64,000 nt of DNA from Pseudomonas grimontii (GCF_007858185.1 NZ_VFES01000014.1:124001-188000), one strand, 5' to 3'; numbered from the stretch's first letter, positions 36,845-46,560 are shown. The notes: generated by a model from the sequence alone, not told the origin. Made by a program: numbers and translations.

Positions 36845-37998
36845 ACCGGCCATTACTGTGGGTGGGGCTGCTGTTGGCGTGCCTGCTTGGAGCGGGCGGC
36901 TTTTATGCCTGGAGCAAAGCGATCCCCTATGAAGAAGTGGTGGACCGCGGCCCCTCCCCGGAAGCCATGGCCAACCCTTACCTGGCGGCCGAACACTTTC
37001 TGCGCCAGCAAGGCCTGGCCGTGGAACACGCCAATGGCCTGGAACGCCTGACTACCCTGCCCGCCAAGGGCAACAGCCTGCTGTTACTGGGCGAACGCAG
37101 CAACATGTCGCCACGCCAGGTAGGTCAACTCCTGGACTGGGCCAAGTCCGGCGGCCATCTACTGGTAGTCGCCGAGGCTCTGTGGGATGAAGAAACCGGC
37201 AAGAGCGGCGACCTGCTGCTTGATCGCCTGCATATCCACCAGGCTCTGAGCGATGAACCCGAGGACACAGCCCCGGCCCGCAAAAACAAAGCACCGGACC
37301 TGACCAAACTCTATGTCGACAATGACACCGCCCCGGCGTATTTCAGTTTCGACACCGACTTCAACCTCATCGACCCCAAGCACCTGGCACAATTTTCAGC
37401 CAATAGCGCCAGGTCGAGCCACTTGATGCAACTCGACCTAGGGCAGGGCCGCGTAACGGTGATCACCGACAGCGACCTGTGGAAAACACCGGCTATTGGC
37501 AAGCACGACAATGCCTGGCTGCTGTGGTATCTGACTCAGGGCAGTGCCGTGACCTTGTTGTTCAACAGCCATGTGGATGACCTATTCACCCTGCTGTTGC
37601 GTTACTTCCCCCAGGCGTTGGTGGCGCTCATTGCCCTGATTGCCCTGGCACTCTGGCAGGCGGGGATGCGCCAGGGACCAATCCAGGCGCCCGGCCCCAA
37701 GGCGCGTCGGCAATTGCAGGAACACCTGAAGGCCAGCGCCGACTTCCTGCTGCGCCGCAGCGGCCAAGGCACGCTATTGCAGGCCTTGCAGCTCGACATC
37801 CTGCGCGCCGCAAAGCGGCGTCATCCCGGCTTTGAACATCTCGACAACACCGAACGGGGGCGAGTGCTTGCCCACCTGACGCGCCAACCCTCTCACGTCA
37901 TCAGCCAGGCCCTCGGCCCACTCCCGGCAAAACGGCTTTCCAGTGCCGATTTCAGCCGGCAGGTGGCGTGCCTGCAAACCCTCAGGAATGCCCTATGA
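36841..37998 (+). CDS. DUF4350-domain membrane protein
   Basis: 385 residues starting MNRPLLWVGLLLACLLGAGG. An N-terminal membrane anchor (about 5-24) is followed by a DUF4350 domain (about 40-270: NPYLAAEHFLRQQGLAVEHA; SLLLLGERSNMSPRQVGQLL; SGGHLLVVAEALWDEE; GRVTVITDSDLWK), which resembles GATase-like/ABC-type Gld domains. A second helix lies at about 258-283 (FPQALVALIALIALALWQAG) and a cytoplasmic C-terminus follows. In-frame upstream codons to 36799 lie within the previous gene. It overlaps moxR by four bases. Confidence 0.87.
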   Translation: MNRPLLWVGLLLACLLGAGGFYAWSKAIPYEEVVDRGPSPEAMANPYLAAEHFLRQQGLAVEHANGLERLTTLPAKGNSLLLLGERSNMSPRQVGQLLDWAKSGGHLLVVAEALWDEETGKSGDLLLDRLHIHQALSDEPEDTAPARKNKAPDLTKLYVDNDTAPAYFSFDTDFNLIDPKHLAQFSANSARSSHLMQLDLGQGRVTVITDSDLWKTPAIGKHDNAWLLWYLTQGSAVTLLFNSHVDDLFTLLLRYFPQALVALIALIALALWQAGMRQGPIQAPGPKARRQLQEHLKASADFLLRRSGQGTLLQALQLDILRAAKRRHPGFEHLDNTERGRVLAHLTRQPSHVISQALGPLPAKRLSSADFSRQVACLQTLRNAL

Positions 37999-38990
37999 GC
38001 GAATTTCCCAGCGCTAACACCCTGCCCGGCGAACCCCTTCAACGCGCCAGCCAGCAGGCCCAGGCCCTGCGCATTGAACTGCGCAAGGCGGTGATCGGGC
38101 AGGATCAGGTGATCGATGATGTACTCACCGCCCTGATCGCCGGCGGCCACGTATTGCTCGAGGGCGTACCCGGGCTGGGCAAGACCTTGCTGGTGCGTGC
38201 CCTGGCCCGTTGCTTTGACGGCGAATTCGCGCGGATCCAGTTCACCCCGGACCTGATGCCAAGCGATGTCACCGGCCACGCGGTGTACGACCTGCACACC
38301 GAACAGTTCAAGCTGCGCAAGGGTCCCGTGTTCACCCACTTGTTGCTGGCTGACGAAATCAACCGCGCCCCGGCCAAGACTCAGGCGGCCCTGCTCGAAG
38401 CCATGCAGGAACGGCAAGTCACCCTCGAAGGCGAGGCGCTGCCCATCGGTCAGCCGTTCATGGTACTTGCCACGCAAAACCCCATCGAACAGGAAGGTAC
38501 CTACCCCCTGCCGGAAGCCGAACTGGACCGTTTCATGCTCAAGGTACGCATGGACTACCCCGAAGCGCAGCAGGAACTGGATATGGTGCGTGAAGTGACG
38601 CGCTCATCACGGGCCGACATGCTGGACGTGCAACCGTTGCGCACCGTGCTGAAGGCCGAGGACGTACTGCAACTGCAATTGGTCGCCAGTGAACTGGCCC
38701 TGGATGAACAAGTGCTCGACTATGCCGTGCGCCTGGCGCGAGCTACTCGCAGCTGGCCGGGACTGGCCATAGGCGCCGGCCCACGAGCCTCCATCGCCTT
38801 GGTCCGCGGCGCACGCGCACGCGCATTGTTACGTGCAGGCGAGTTCGTCACGCCGGATGACATCAAGGGCTGTGCCCTGGCAGTACTGCGCCATCGTGTA
38901 CGTCTTGCGCCAGAACTGGATATAGATGGGCTGGAGGTCGACCAGGTGCTCAAGCAACTGCTGGACCAGATTCCGGCCCCCCGGCAATGA
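37995..38990 (+). CDS. MoxR-family AAA+ ATPase
   Basis: 331-residue MoxR-type ATPase. Walker A GVPGLGKTLLVRALA, Walker B FTHLLLADEINRAPAKTQAA, sensor FMVLATQNPIEQEGTYPLPE and the C-terminal lid with RASIALVRGARARALLRAGE are all intact. MoxR ATPases act as chaperones in maturation of enzyme complexes, usually with a VWA-domain partner. Here the partner would be the DUF58 protein seven bases downstream. ATG 37995 overlaps the DUF4350 stop, the normal overlap style of this cluster. Confidence 0.95.
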   Translation: MSEFPSANTLPGEPLQRASQQAQALRIELRKAVIGQDQVIDDVLTALIAGGHVLLEGVPGLGKTLLVRALARCFDGEFARIQFTPDLMPSDVTGHAVYDLHTEQFKLRKGPVFTHLLLADEINRAPAKTQAALLEAMQERQVTLEGEALPIGQPFMVLATQNPIEQEGTYPLPEAELDRFMLKVRMDYPEAQQELDMVREVTRSSRADMLDVQPLRTVLKAEDVLQLQLVASELALDEQVLDYAVRLARATRSWPGLAIGAGPRASIALVRGARARALLRAGEFVTPDDIKGCALAVLRHRVRLAPELDIDGLEVDQVLKQLLDQIPAPRQ

Positions 38991-38997
38991 CCCGTCC

Positions 38998-40329
38998 ATG
39001 AAACCGACCCGTCTGTTATTGGCCTGGCTTGGCGTACTGCTGGGCTTGAGCATCCTGCTGGGCGCTGCGGCAGCCTTGCAGTTCAAGGTCCCCGACACCT
39101 TGCACTCAATAGCGTGGGGCTTGCTCCTGGCGCTGTTGCTGCTGGCCATGCTGGACGCGCTGCGACTGCGCCGTCGCCCGTCGCCGCGCGTGTACCGGCA
39201 GATGCCCGGCAGCCTGGCGTTGGGCCGCTGGGGCGAAGTCCGTCTGACCCTGGAATATGACTACCCACAGGCGCTGACGGTGCAGGTGTTCGATCACGTC
39301 CCCGATGGGTTAAGTGTGGAAAACCTGCCCCAGGCCATCGAATTGCGCCCCGGTGAACGCAGTGAACTGGGTTATCGCCTGCGCCCCTTGCGGCGCGGGC
39401 ATTTCACTTTCAGTCGCTGCGAAATCCACCTGCCCAGCCCCTTGGGGCTCTGGTCTGCAAGACGCTTTATCGAAGCCGAGGATGCCACCCGTGTCTATCC
39501 GGATTTCGCCCGCCTGTACGGGGCACAACTGCTGGGTGTGGATAACTGGCTGAGCCAACTGGGGGTACGTCAACGGCAACGACGAGGCTTGGGACTGGAG
39601 TTTCATCAGTTACGCGAATTTCGTGAGGGCGACAGCCTGCGGCAAATCGACTGGAAAGCTACTGCGCGGCAACGTACCCCCATCGCCCGGGAGTATCAGG
39701 ACGAGCGCGACCAGCAGATCGTGTTCATGCTCGATTGCGGCCGCCGCATGCGCAGCCAGGATGATGAGCTGTCCCATTTCGACCACGCCCTCAATGCCTG
39801 CCTGCTGCTCAGTTATGTGGCCCTGCGCCAGGGCGATGCGGTGGGGTTGTGCACCTTTGCCACTGACCAGCCACGCTACCTGGCGCCGGTCAAGGGCAGT
39901 AGCCAGTTGAACCTGTTACTCAATACGGTCTATGACCTGGACACCACCCGCCGAACCGCCGACTACCAGGCAGCAGCCAGCCAACTGCTGGCCCGGCAAA
40001 AACGTCGGGCATTGGTAATCGTGGTCAGCAACCTGCGGGATGAGGACGATGAAGCCCTGCTCTCCGCCGTCAAGCGCATCAGTCGCCAACATCGGGTGCT
40101 GGTGGCCAGTATGCGTGAGGAAGTACTCGATCTGCTGCGCCAATCCCCCGTACAAACCTTGCCCGAGGCCCTGGCCTACAGCGGCACTGTCGACTACCTC
40201 AATACGCGGGATGAATTGCATGACCGCATGACCGCCCACGGCCTGTCGGTGTTGGATACGTTGCCATCAGAAATGGGGGCGGCCCTGGTGACACGCTACC
40301 TGGGCTGGAAGAAAGCCGGGGTTTTCTAA
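38998..40329 (+). CDS. DUF58-domain protein, VWA-like MoxR partner
   Basis: 443 residues from ATG 38998 (MKPTRLLLAWLGVLLGLSIL). Two N-terminal helices (about 5-27 and 37-57) are followed by a beta-rich segment, then the DUF58 motif LREFREGDSLRQIDWKATAR at about 205-230. A VWA-like fold follows (QQIVFMLDCGRRM as the MIDAS-like DxGxxM and ALVIVVSNLRDEDDEALLSA). It is the last gene of the RDD-SpoIIM-DUF4129-DUF4350-MoxR-DUF58 cluster. Together the set looks like an inner-membrane complex with a cytoplasmic AAA+ chaperone; its substrate is unknown. Confidence 0.9.
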   Translation: MKPTRLLLAWLGVLLGLSILLGAAAALQFKVPDTLHSIAWGLLLALLLLAMLDALRLRRRPSPRVYRQMPGSLALGRWGEVRLTLEYDYPQALTVQVFDHVPDGLSVENLPQAIELRPGERSELGYRLRPLRRGHFTFSRCEIHLPSPLGLWSARRFIEAEDATRVYPDFARLYGAQLLGVDNWLSQLGVRQRQRRGLGLEFHQLREFREGDSLRQIDWKATARQRTPIAREYQDERDQQIVFMLDCGRRMRSQDDELSHFDHALNACLLLSYVALRQGDAVGLCTFATDQPRYLAPVKGSSQLNLLLNTVYDLDTTRRTADYQAAASQLLARQKRRALVIVVSNLRDEDDEALLSAVKRISRQHRVLVASMREEVLDLLRQSPVQTLPEALAYSGTVDYLNTRDELHDRMTAHGLSVLDTLPSEMGAALVTRYLGWKKAGVF

Positions 40330-40389
40330 AAAAAGCGCACGACTGCGGCAGGGACAGTAGCCCCCGGCCGCGTCGACGACGCGCTGCGT

Positions 40390-40749
40390 CTAGGCCGAAG
40401 CCTGCAAGGGATCAAAACTGAAGTACTGCAACAACACGTTGATCAGTTGCCCATATTCCTCGGGAGCCTCAAGCACGCTGAACCCGGAATCGTAGTGCTG
40501 CGGGTTAATATCTTCATGGCTCCACAGACAGGTCGCCGTGATGTCGATGACATGGAACGTGTCGTCCGCCCCGGGTATCTTCAAGCACAACTCGAAATCA
40601 ACATCGACCATCATGGGTAACTGGCTGATCAACATCAGCCCATCTTCAGAGACGTTACCCAGAAAACCTATGGGTTTGTCGGTGAGACGGTTAAACACTT
40701 GCAGGAAATACGGTAGTTGATGCCGCTCGATCCGTCGGTCGGTAAACAT
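40390..40749 (-). CDS. PilZ-domain protein (putative c-di-GMP receptor)
   Basis: 119 residues from ATG 40749 (MFTDRRIERHQLPYFLQVFN). The PilZ cyclic-di-GMP signature is present as RRIERHQ (RxxxR) and NVSEDG ([D/N]xSxxG), with a beta-barrel in between. It has no fused output domain, so it probably acts through a protein partner. The longer frame to 40860 is not supported. It converges with the DUF58 gene (60-bp gap) and stands apart from a c-di-GMP enzyme gene. Confidence 0.88.
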   Translation of the reverse strand: MFTDRRIERHQLPYFLQVFNRLTDKPIGFLGNVSEDGLMLISQLPMMVDVDFELCLKIPGADDTFHVIDITATCLWSHEDINPQHYDSGFSVLEAPEEYGQLINVLLQYFSFDPLQASA

Positions 40750-40974
40750 GGTGAGATCGCCATCCAGTGGCCATGACTCTGGCCGTGCCAGTGATTCGGA
40801 ACGAGCGCGAGCGCTCGCTCTCCCTGGATCTCGGTGTGACAACGAACAACATTTCGTCACTAGACAGCTGCCGAATCCGGGCCTTGCATCCGCTTGAATA
40901 GAAACTTGTACAAACGAACATTGAAAGAATAGCCCAAGACTGGCAACGGGCCAGTGATTAAACGACGAATGCCA

Positions 40975-41349
40975 TTACAACGAGGCAGGACGCGGCTGTG
41001 CCACGCTCGCACCAGGGTAATGACCCAGTTGCTGCAGGGTGTCCAGCCTCGCGCGGGCACGGTAGGCATACTCGCTCGACGGATATTGGTTAATGATGAA
41101 TTGATAGGTTTGCACTGCGTCAACGAACAGCTTCTGTCGTTCCAGGCATTGCCCGCGCAACATCGAGACTTCCGGCTGTACATAACGCCGGGTACGGCTC
41201 TCGCGGTCGACCTGGGATAGTTCCAAAGTGACACGCTCGCAATCACCGACCTTGTACGCACGGTAGGCATTGTTCAAATGGTGGTCCATCGACCAACGGG
41301 TGCAGCCGCCAACACTGACGGCCAGGGCAGCAATGAGCAAAATTCGCAT
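40975..41349 (-). CDS. TPR-type periplasmic lipoprotein
   Basis: 124 residues from ATG 41349. The signal MRILLIAALAVSVGGC ends in the lipobox VGGC, so the mature protein begins with an acylated Cys16. The body contains one to two TPR-like helix pairs (NNAYRAYKVGDCERVTLELS; LFVDAVQTYQFIINQYPSSE; EYAYRARARLDTLQQLG), as in BamD-like and YbgF-like adaptors. No function is known. Its neighbours PilZ and pyruvate kinase give no functional hint. Confidence 0.85.
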   Translation of the reverse strand: MRILLIAALAVSVGGCTRWSMDHHLNNAYRAYKVGDCERVTLELSQVDRESRTRRYVQPEVSMLRGQCLERQKLFVDAVQTYQFIINQYPSSEYAYRARARLDTLQQLGHYPGASVAQPRPASL

Positions 41350-41524
41350 GAGGGTTCTCCTGTCTTGTGCAGTGTATCGACCCCTCGTCAAAAATCTTCA
41401 AGGCTGTTCATCTATTCAATCGAAGCGAAAACAAACGAATCATCGATAAGTAGTGCAAACGAACAATGACTACAACCAAAGAGCATAGTAGCCTTCCTCA
41501 GCGCTTGAACTCAGGAGTCTGTGC

Positions 41525-42976
41525 ATGTCCGTCCGTCGTACCAAAATCGTCGCCACCCTTGGCCCGGCCAGCAACTCGCCGGAAGTCCTCGAACAGCTGA
41601 TTCTGGCTGGTTTGGACGTTGCCCGTCTGAACTTCTCCCACGGCACCCCGGACGAGCACAAGGCTCGCGCCAAGCTGGTGCGTGACCTGGCCGCCAAGCA
41701 CGGCCGCTTCGTCGCACTGCTGGGTGACCTGCAAGGCCCGAAAATCCGTATCGCCAAGTTCGCTAACAAGCGTATCGAGCTGAAGATCGGTGACAAGTTC
41801 AGCTTCTCCACCAGCCACCCGCTGACCGAAGGCACCCAGGACGTCGTGGGTATCGACTACCCGGACCTGGTCAAGGATTGCGGTGTCGGTGACGAGCTGC
41901 TGCTGGACGACGGTCGCGTTGTAATGCGCGTTGATACCGCGACTCCGACTGAATTGAATTGCACCGTGATCATCGGCGGCCCGCTGTCCGATCACAAAGG
42001 CATCAACCGTCGCGGTGGTGGCCTGACCGCCCCAGCCCTGACTGAAAAAGACAAGGCCGACATCAAGCTCGCCGCTGAAATGGAAGTGGACTACCTCGCC
42101 GTGTCCTTCCCGCGCGACGCCGCCGACATGGAATACGCTCGTAAACTGCGCGATGAAGCCGGCGGTACCGCCTGGCTGGTGGCGAAGATCGAACGCGCCG
42201 AAGCCGTGGCCGATGACGAAACCCTCGACGGCCTGATCAAGGCGTCCGACGCCGTGATGGTTGCCCGTGGCGACCTGGGTGTGGAAATCGGTGACGCCGA
42301 ACTGATCGGTATCCAGAAGAAGATCATCCTGCACGCCCGCCGCCACAACAAAGCGGTGATCGTCGCGACCCAGATGATGGAGTCGATGATCCAGAACCCG
42401 ATGCCGACCCGAGCCGAAGTGTCCGACGTGGCCAACGCCGTGCTCGACTACACTGACGCCGTGATGCTCTCGGCTGAAAGTGCCGCCGGTCCGTACCCAC
42501 TGGAAGCCGTGCAGGCCATGGCGCGCATCTGCGTCGGTGCCGAAAAGCACCCGACCAGCAAGACCTCCAGCCACCGCATCGGCAAAGTGTTCGAGAGCTG
42601 CGACCAGAGCATCGCCCTGGCAGCCATGTACACCGCCAACCACTTCCCGGGCGTGAAAGCGATCATTGCCCTGACCGAAAGTGGCTATACACCGTTGATC
42701 ATGTCGCGTATCCGTTCTTCGGTGCCGATCTACGCGTTCTCCCCGCACCGCGAAACCCAGGCCCGTGCGGCCCTGTTCCGTGGTGTGTACACCGTACCGT
42801 TCGACCCGGCTTCTCTGCCGCCCCATGAAGTCAGCCAGGCTGCCATCGACGAGCTGATCAAGCGCGGCGTTGTAGAGAAAGGCGACTGGGTTATCCTGAC
42901 CAAGGGCGACAGCTACCACACCATCGGCGGCACCAACGGCATGAAGATCCTGCACGTTGGCGACCCAATGGTCTGA
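41525..42976 (+). CDS. pyk: Pyruvate kinase (PykA type)
   Basis: 483-residue enzyme converting phosphoenolpyruvate and ADP to pyruvate and ATP. Visible are RRTKIVATLGPASNSPEVLE, the active-site segment AVMVARGDLGVEIGDAELIG, and the metal/substrate region MMESMIQNPMPTRAEVSDVA followed by DAVMLSAESAAGPYPLEAV. The C-terminal allosteric domain is present. The length and ISSYHTIGGTNGMKIL-like end (GDSYHTIGGTNGMKILHVG) fit the PykA isozyme; pseudomonads usually have a second, PykF. It is followed by a REP pair. Confidence 0.95.
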   Translation: MSVRRTKIVATLGPASNSPEVLEQLILAGLDVARLNFSHGTPDEHKARAKLVRDLAAKHGRFVALLGDLQGPKIRIAKFANKRIELKIGDKFSFSTSHPLTEGTQDVVGIDYPDLVKDCGVGDELLLDDGRVVMRVDTATPTELNCTVIIGGPLSDHKGINRRGGGLTAPALTEKDKADIKLAAEMEVDYLAVSFPRDAADMEYARKLRDEAGGTAWLVAKIERAEAVADDETLDGLIKASDAVMVARGDLGVEIGDAELIGIQKKIILHARRHNKAVIVATQMMESMIQNPMPTRAEVSDVANAVLDYTDAVMLSAESAAGPYPLEAVQAMARICVGAEKHPTSKTSSHRIGKVFESCDQSIALAAMYTANHFPGVKAIIALTESGYTPLIMSRIRSSVPIYAFSPHRETQARAALFRGVYTVPFDPASLPPHEVSQAAIDELIKRGVVEKGDWVILTKGDSYHTIGGTNGMKILHVGDPMV

Positions 42977-42992
42977 GTGACCCGCTGAAAAA

Positions 42993-43085
42993 AATGTGGG
43001 AGGGGGCTTGCTCCCGATGGCGGTGAATCAGCTACAAACTAGCTGACTGACACACCGCATCGGGAGCAAGCCCCCTCCCACATTT
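42993..43085. repeat. Paired REP element between pyk and the enoyl-CoA hydratase gene
   Basis: Inverted REP arms aatgtgggagggggcttgc and gcaagccccctcccacatt enclose about 55 bp with loose inner complementarity. The right arm ends two bases before the convergent hydratase stop codon. Confidence 0.9.
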
Positions 43086-43087
43086 GG

Positions 43088-43837
43088 TTAGCGCCTGTCC
43101 CTGAAACCCGACAACGCCGCAATCGCCTCCGGCGACCTCAGTCGCTGGGTAAACAGCGCGCCCTCCTCCTCAATCACCTGCCTCAACTGCTCGCGATCAA
43201 CGCTTTTCATCAACTGCTTGGTCACCTGCACCGCGCCCGGCGCCAGGGTTTCAAAGCGCAAGGCTATCTCACGTGCCTTGGCCAACGCAGCTTCACCGCT
43301 GCCCAACGCCTCGGTGGCGATGCCCCACGCGGCAGCCTGTTCACCACTGAACCCTTCGCCCAGCAGCAACAATTCAGCCGCCTTCGCGTGCCCCAGCAAA
43401 CGCGGCAGGATCAGGCTGGAGCCAAACTCCGGACACAGCCCCAAATTGACGAACGGCATGCGCAACCGTGCATCGCGGCTGATGTACACCAGGTCGCAAT
43501 GCAGCAGCAGGGTCGTGCCGATACCCACCGCCGCACCCGCGACGGCTGCGATCACCGGCTTGCGGCAGTTGAGCAGGCTTTTCATGAAGTGAAACGGCGG
43601 GCTGTCGAGGTCGCTGGGCGGTTGTTCGAGAAAATCGCCGATGTCGTTGCCGGCGGTAAAACACTCGCCGCTGCCCTGGATCAGCACGGCGTTGATGTCC
43701 GGGTCCGCGTCGGCCTGCTCCAACGCCTCGGCCAATTGGCTGTACATGGCTCGAGTGAGAGCGTTTTTCTTGTCCGGGCGATTGAGCTGCAGGGTCAGCA
43801 GCCCGCGCTCGCGGTGCTGCAGGATGGCGTCGGTCAT
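43088..43837 (-). CDS. Enoyl-CoA hydratase/isomerase family protein
   Basis: 249-residue crotonase-fold enzyme from ATG 43837 (MTDAILQHRERGLLTLQLNR). The oxyanion-hole and substrate-binding motifs SGECFTAGNDIGDFLE and KPVIAAVAGAAVGIGTTLLL are present. At the usual glutamate positions it has PFVNLGLCPEFGSSLILPRL: one Glu is present in CPEFGSS, fitting an isomerase/hydratase-like member whose substrate is unknown. It lies 30 bp after the flavin-reductase gene on the same strand. Confidence 0.92.
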   Translation of the reverse strand: MTDAILQHRERGLLTLQLNRPDKKNALTRAMYSQLAEALEQADADPDINAVLIQGSGECFTAGNDIGDFLEQPPSDLDSPPFHFMKSLLNCRKPVIAAVAGAAVGIGTTLLLHCDLVYISRDARLRMPFVNLGLCPEFGSSLILPRLLGHAKAAELLLLGEGFSGEQAAAWGIATEALGSGEAALAKAREIALRFETLAPGAVQVTKQLMKSVDREQLRQVIEEEGALFTQRLRSPEAIAALSGFRDRR

Positions 43838-43867
43838 GGCGAATCTCACGGCAGTGGAATTCAGCAC

Positions 43868-44800
43868 TCAACCACGGGGCAGGAACACGTCGGCCAGCAG
43901 TTGATTGCGCGGCAGTCCCGCCAGGAACAAGCGTTTGGAAAACGCCTCGACGCTGACGGGGTGCCCGCAGAGTAAGGCCAGCGTTTGCCGGGAAACAAGC
44001 CGCAGTTGCGCCAATGCCTGGGTCAACTCCGCCGCGGTCCACAACTCCACCGTCAGGTTGGGATGATGTGCCGCCAGCTCGGCCAGGGGCCCAGCCAGGT
44101 AATGCCCGTCGCCATCATGGGCCAGGTGAATCAGGCGGATGGCGCCCTGGTGATCCTGGCGCAACGCCTCGCGCAGCACACCCCACAAAGGTCCCAGGCC
44201 GGTACCGGAAGCCAGCAGCCACAGCGGCCGGGATTGCCAGTCGGGATCGTATTGCAGCGCGCCGCCACGCAACTCTCCCAGGCGCAGGTGATCACCCACC
44301 GACAACGCGCGCGCGGCATCGCTGAATGCGCCGGGCTGGCCGCAATCGATATGAAACTCCAGGAAGGCATCCTCCTGAGGCAGGCTGGCCAGGGAATAAG
44401 GCCGTGCCACCTGCCCCGCCCACACCACCAGATGCTGCCCGGCGCGATACCGCAACCCGCGCTCCGGTTGCAGCCGCAGACGCAGCACCGAGGCATTCAA
44501 CCAATCGGCACCCACGACCTGGGCCGGCAAACCGTCACGCAGCGGATCGAAGGCTTCGACCTGCAGATCGCCGATCACCTGGCACTGGCACGCCAGGCGC
44601 CAGCCCTCCTGGCGTTGCACCGGGCTCAGGGCAGCGGGTTGCGGGTCCTCGACCTCGCCCTGGCAGCGCACCAGGCACGCATGGCAACTGCCGGCACGGC
44701 AACTGTAAGGCACGGCCACACCCGCCTGGTTCAAGGCATCCAGCAGGTTGCTGCCGGTGGCTACCGACCAATGGCGTTCGCCGACGTACAGTTCAGGCAT
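43868..44800 (-). CDS. 2Fe-2S ferredoxin-NAD(P)H oxidoreductase
   Basis: 310 residues from ATG 44800 (MPELYVGERHWSVATGSNLL). The N-terminal plant-type ferredoxin domain has its cluster ligands in PYSCRAGSCHACLVRC plus a later Cys (LACQCQ). FAD-binding (GQHLVVWAGQVARPYSLASL) and NAD(P)-binding (LLASGTGLGPLWGVL) domains follow, as in CDP-6-deoxyglucoseen reductase and phenol/benzoate dioxygenase reductases. No oxygenase gene is adjacent; its acceptor is unknown. It is probably co-transcribed with the crotonase-family gene. Confidence 0.93.
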   Translation of the reverse strand: MPELYVGERHWSVATGSNLLDALNQAGVAVPYSCRAGSCHACLVRCQGEVEDPQPAALSPVQRQEGWRLACQCQVIGDLQVEAFDPLRDGLPAQVVGADWLNASVLRLRLQPERGLRYRAGQHLVVWAGQVARPYSLASLPQEDAFLEFHIDCGQPGAFSDAARALSVGDHLRLGELRGGALQYDPDWQSRPLWLLASGTGLGPLWGVLREALRQDHQGAIRLIHLAHDGDGHYLAGPLAELAAHHPNLTVELWTAAELTQALAQLRLVSRQTLALLCGHPVSVEAFSKRLFLAGLPRNQLLADVFLPRG

Positions 44801-45016
44801 ATCAGGACTCAATCACAAGGGGCGCGCACAGGGAATCATGCCTGCGACAGTTTGACCATAGTCGGGTGTATCGGCCACCGTGCCGGGTTATACTGCCGCG
44901 CCTTTTTAGCGTCGCGCCTGCACCACTTTGGCGTGCCTTGGAAAGGTGGTTTCAGCCGACCGATGCAACACTGGAGCCACCTTTATTGAATGTTCCCTTA
45001 TAGAGGAGCGCGACTC

Positions 45017-46540
45017 ATGACCGTGATCAAGCAAGACGACCTGATTCAGAGCGTTGCCGACGCCCTGCAATTCATTTCCTACTACCACCCCGTTGACTTC
45101 ATCCAGGCGATGCACGAGGCCTACCTGCGCGAAGAATCGCCGGCAGCCCGTGACTCCATCGCGCAGATACTGATCAACTCGCGCATGTGCGCCACCGGCC
45201 ATCGCCCGATCTGCCAGGACACCGGTATCGTCACCGTGTTCGTGCGCGTAGGCATGGACGTACGTTGGGATGGCGCCACCATGGGCCTGGACGACATGAT
45301 CAACGAAGGCGTGCGTCGCGCCTACAACCTGCCGGAAAACGTCCTGCGTGCATCCATCCTGGCCGACCCGGCAGGCGCACGTAAGAACACCAAGGACAAC
45401 ACCCCGGCCGTGATCCATTACTCCATCGTGCCGGGTAACACCGTGGAAGTGGACGTGGCGGCCAAGGGCGGCGGTTCCGAGAACAAGTCGAAAATGGCCA
45501 TGCTCAACCCGTCCGACTCGATCGTCGACTGGGTGCTCAAGACCGTTCCGACCATGGGCGCGGGCTGGTGCCCACCGGGCATGCTCGGCATCGGCATCGG
45601 CGGCACCGCCGAGAAGGCCGCAGTGATGGCCAAGGAAGTGTTGATGGAATCCATCGACATCCACGAGCTGAAAAAGCGCGGCCCTCAGAACCGTATCGAA
45701 GAGATGCGCCTGGAGTTGTTCGAGAAGGTCAACCAACTGGGCATCGGCGCCCAGGGCCTGGGTGGCCTGACCACCGTGCTCGACGTGAAGATCATGGACT
45801 ACCCGACCCACGCCGCGTCGCTGCCGGTGTGCATGATCCCCAACTGCGCCGCCACCCGTCACGCGCACTTCGTGCTCGACGGTTCGGGCCCGGCGTCGCT
45901 GGAAGCGCCTCCGCTGGACGCCTACCCGGAAATCGTCTGGGAAGCCGGCCCATCGGCCCGTCGCGTCAACCTCGACACCCTGACCCCGGAAGAAGTGCAG
46001 AGCTGGAAACCGGGCGAAACCGTGTTGCTCAACGGCAAGATGCTCACCGGGCGCGACGCGGCGCACAAGCGCATGGTCGAGATGCTGAACAAGGGCGAAA
46101 CCCTGCCGGTGGACCTCAAGGGTCGCTTCATCTACTACGTCGGCCCGGTTGATCCGGTGCGCGAAGAAGTGGTTGGCCCAGCTGGCCCGACTACCGCGAC
46201 GCGGATGGACAAGTTCACCCGTCAGATCCTCGAGCAAACCGGCCTGCTGGGCATGATCGGTAAATCCGAGCGCGGCCCTACCGCGATCGAAGCGATCAAG
46301 GACCACAAGGCCGTGTACCTGATGGCCGTGGGCGGCGCCGCTTACCTGGTGGCGCAAGCCATCAAGAAGTCGCGCGTGGTTGCCTTCGCCGAACTGGGCA
46401 TGGAAGCGATCTACGAGTTCGACGTAAAAGACATGCCGGTCACCGTTGCGGTGGACAGCAAGGGCGAATCCGTCCACATCACCGGTCCTGCCATCTGGCA
46501 GAAAAAGATCAGTGAAAGCCTGGCGGTAGAAGTGCAGTAA
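45017..46540 (+). CDS. Class I (4Fe-4S) fumarate hydratase
   Basis: Iron-sulfur fumarase of the TCA cycle, 507 residues from ATG 45017 (MTVIKQDDLIQSVADALQFI), which has gagg upstream. Cluster-binding cysteines are seen in SRMCATGHRPICQDTGIV, in the later VCMIPNCAATRHAHFVLDG and nearby. The C-terminal beta domain shows GLLGMIGKSERGPTAIEAIK. Pseudomonads also carry class II FumC used under iron limitation or oxidative stress. A terminator follows the stop by 20 bp. Confidence 0.94.
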   Translation: MTVIKQDDLIQSVADALQFISYYHPVDFIQAMHEAYLREESPAARDSIAQILINSRMCATGHRPICQDTGIVTVFVRVGMDVRWDGATMGLDDMINEGVRRAYNLPENVLRASILADPAGARKNTKDNTPAVIHYSIVPGNTVEVDVAAKGGGSENKSKMAMLNPSDSIVDWVLKTVPTMGAGWCPPGMLGIGIGGTAEKAAVMAKEVLMESIDIHELKKRGPQNRIEEMRLELFEKVNQLGIGAQGLGGLTTVLDVKIMDYPTHAASLPVCMIPNCAATRHAHFVLDGSGPASLEAPPLDAYPEIVWEAGPSARRVNLDTLTPEEVQSWKPGETVLLNGKMLTGRDAAHKRMVEMLNKGETLPVDLKGRFIYYVGPVDPVREEVVGPAGPTTATRMDKFTRQILEQTGLLGMIGKSERGPTAIEAIKDHKAVYLMAVGGAAYLVAQAIKKSRVVAFAELGMEAIYEFDVKDMPVTVAVDSKGESVHITGPAIWQKKISESLAVEVQ

Positions 46541-46560
46541 GCACTTTTCCCGCACGGATA

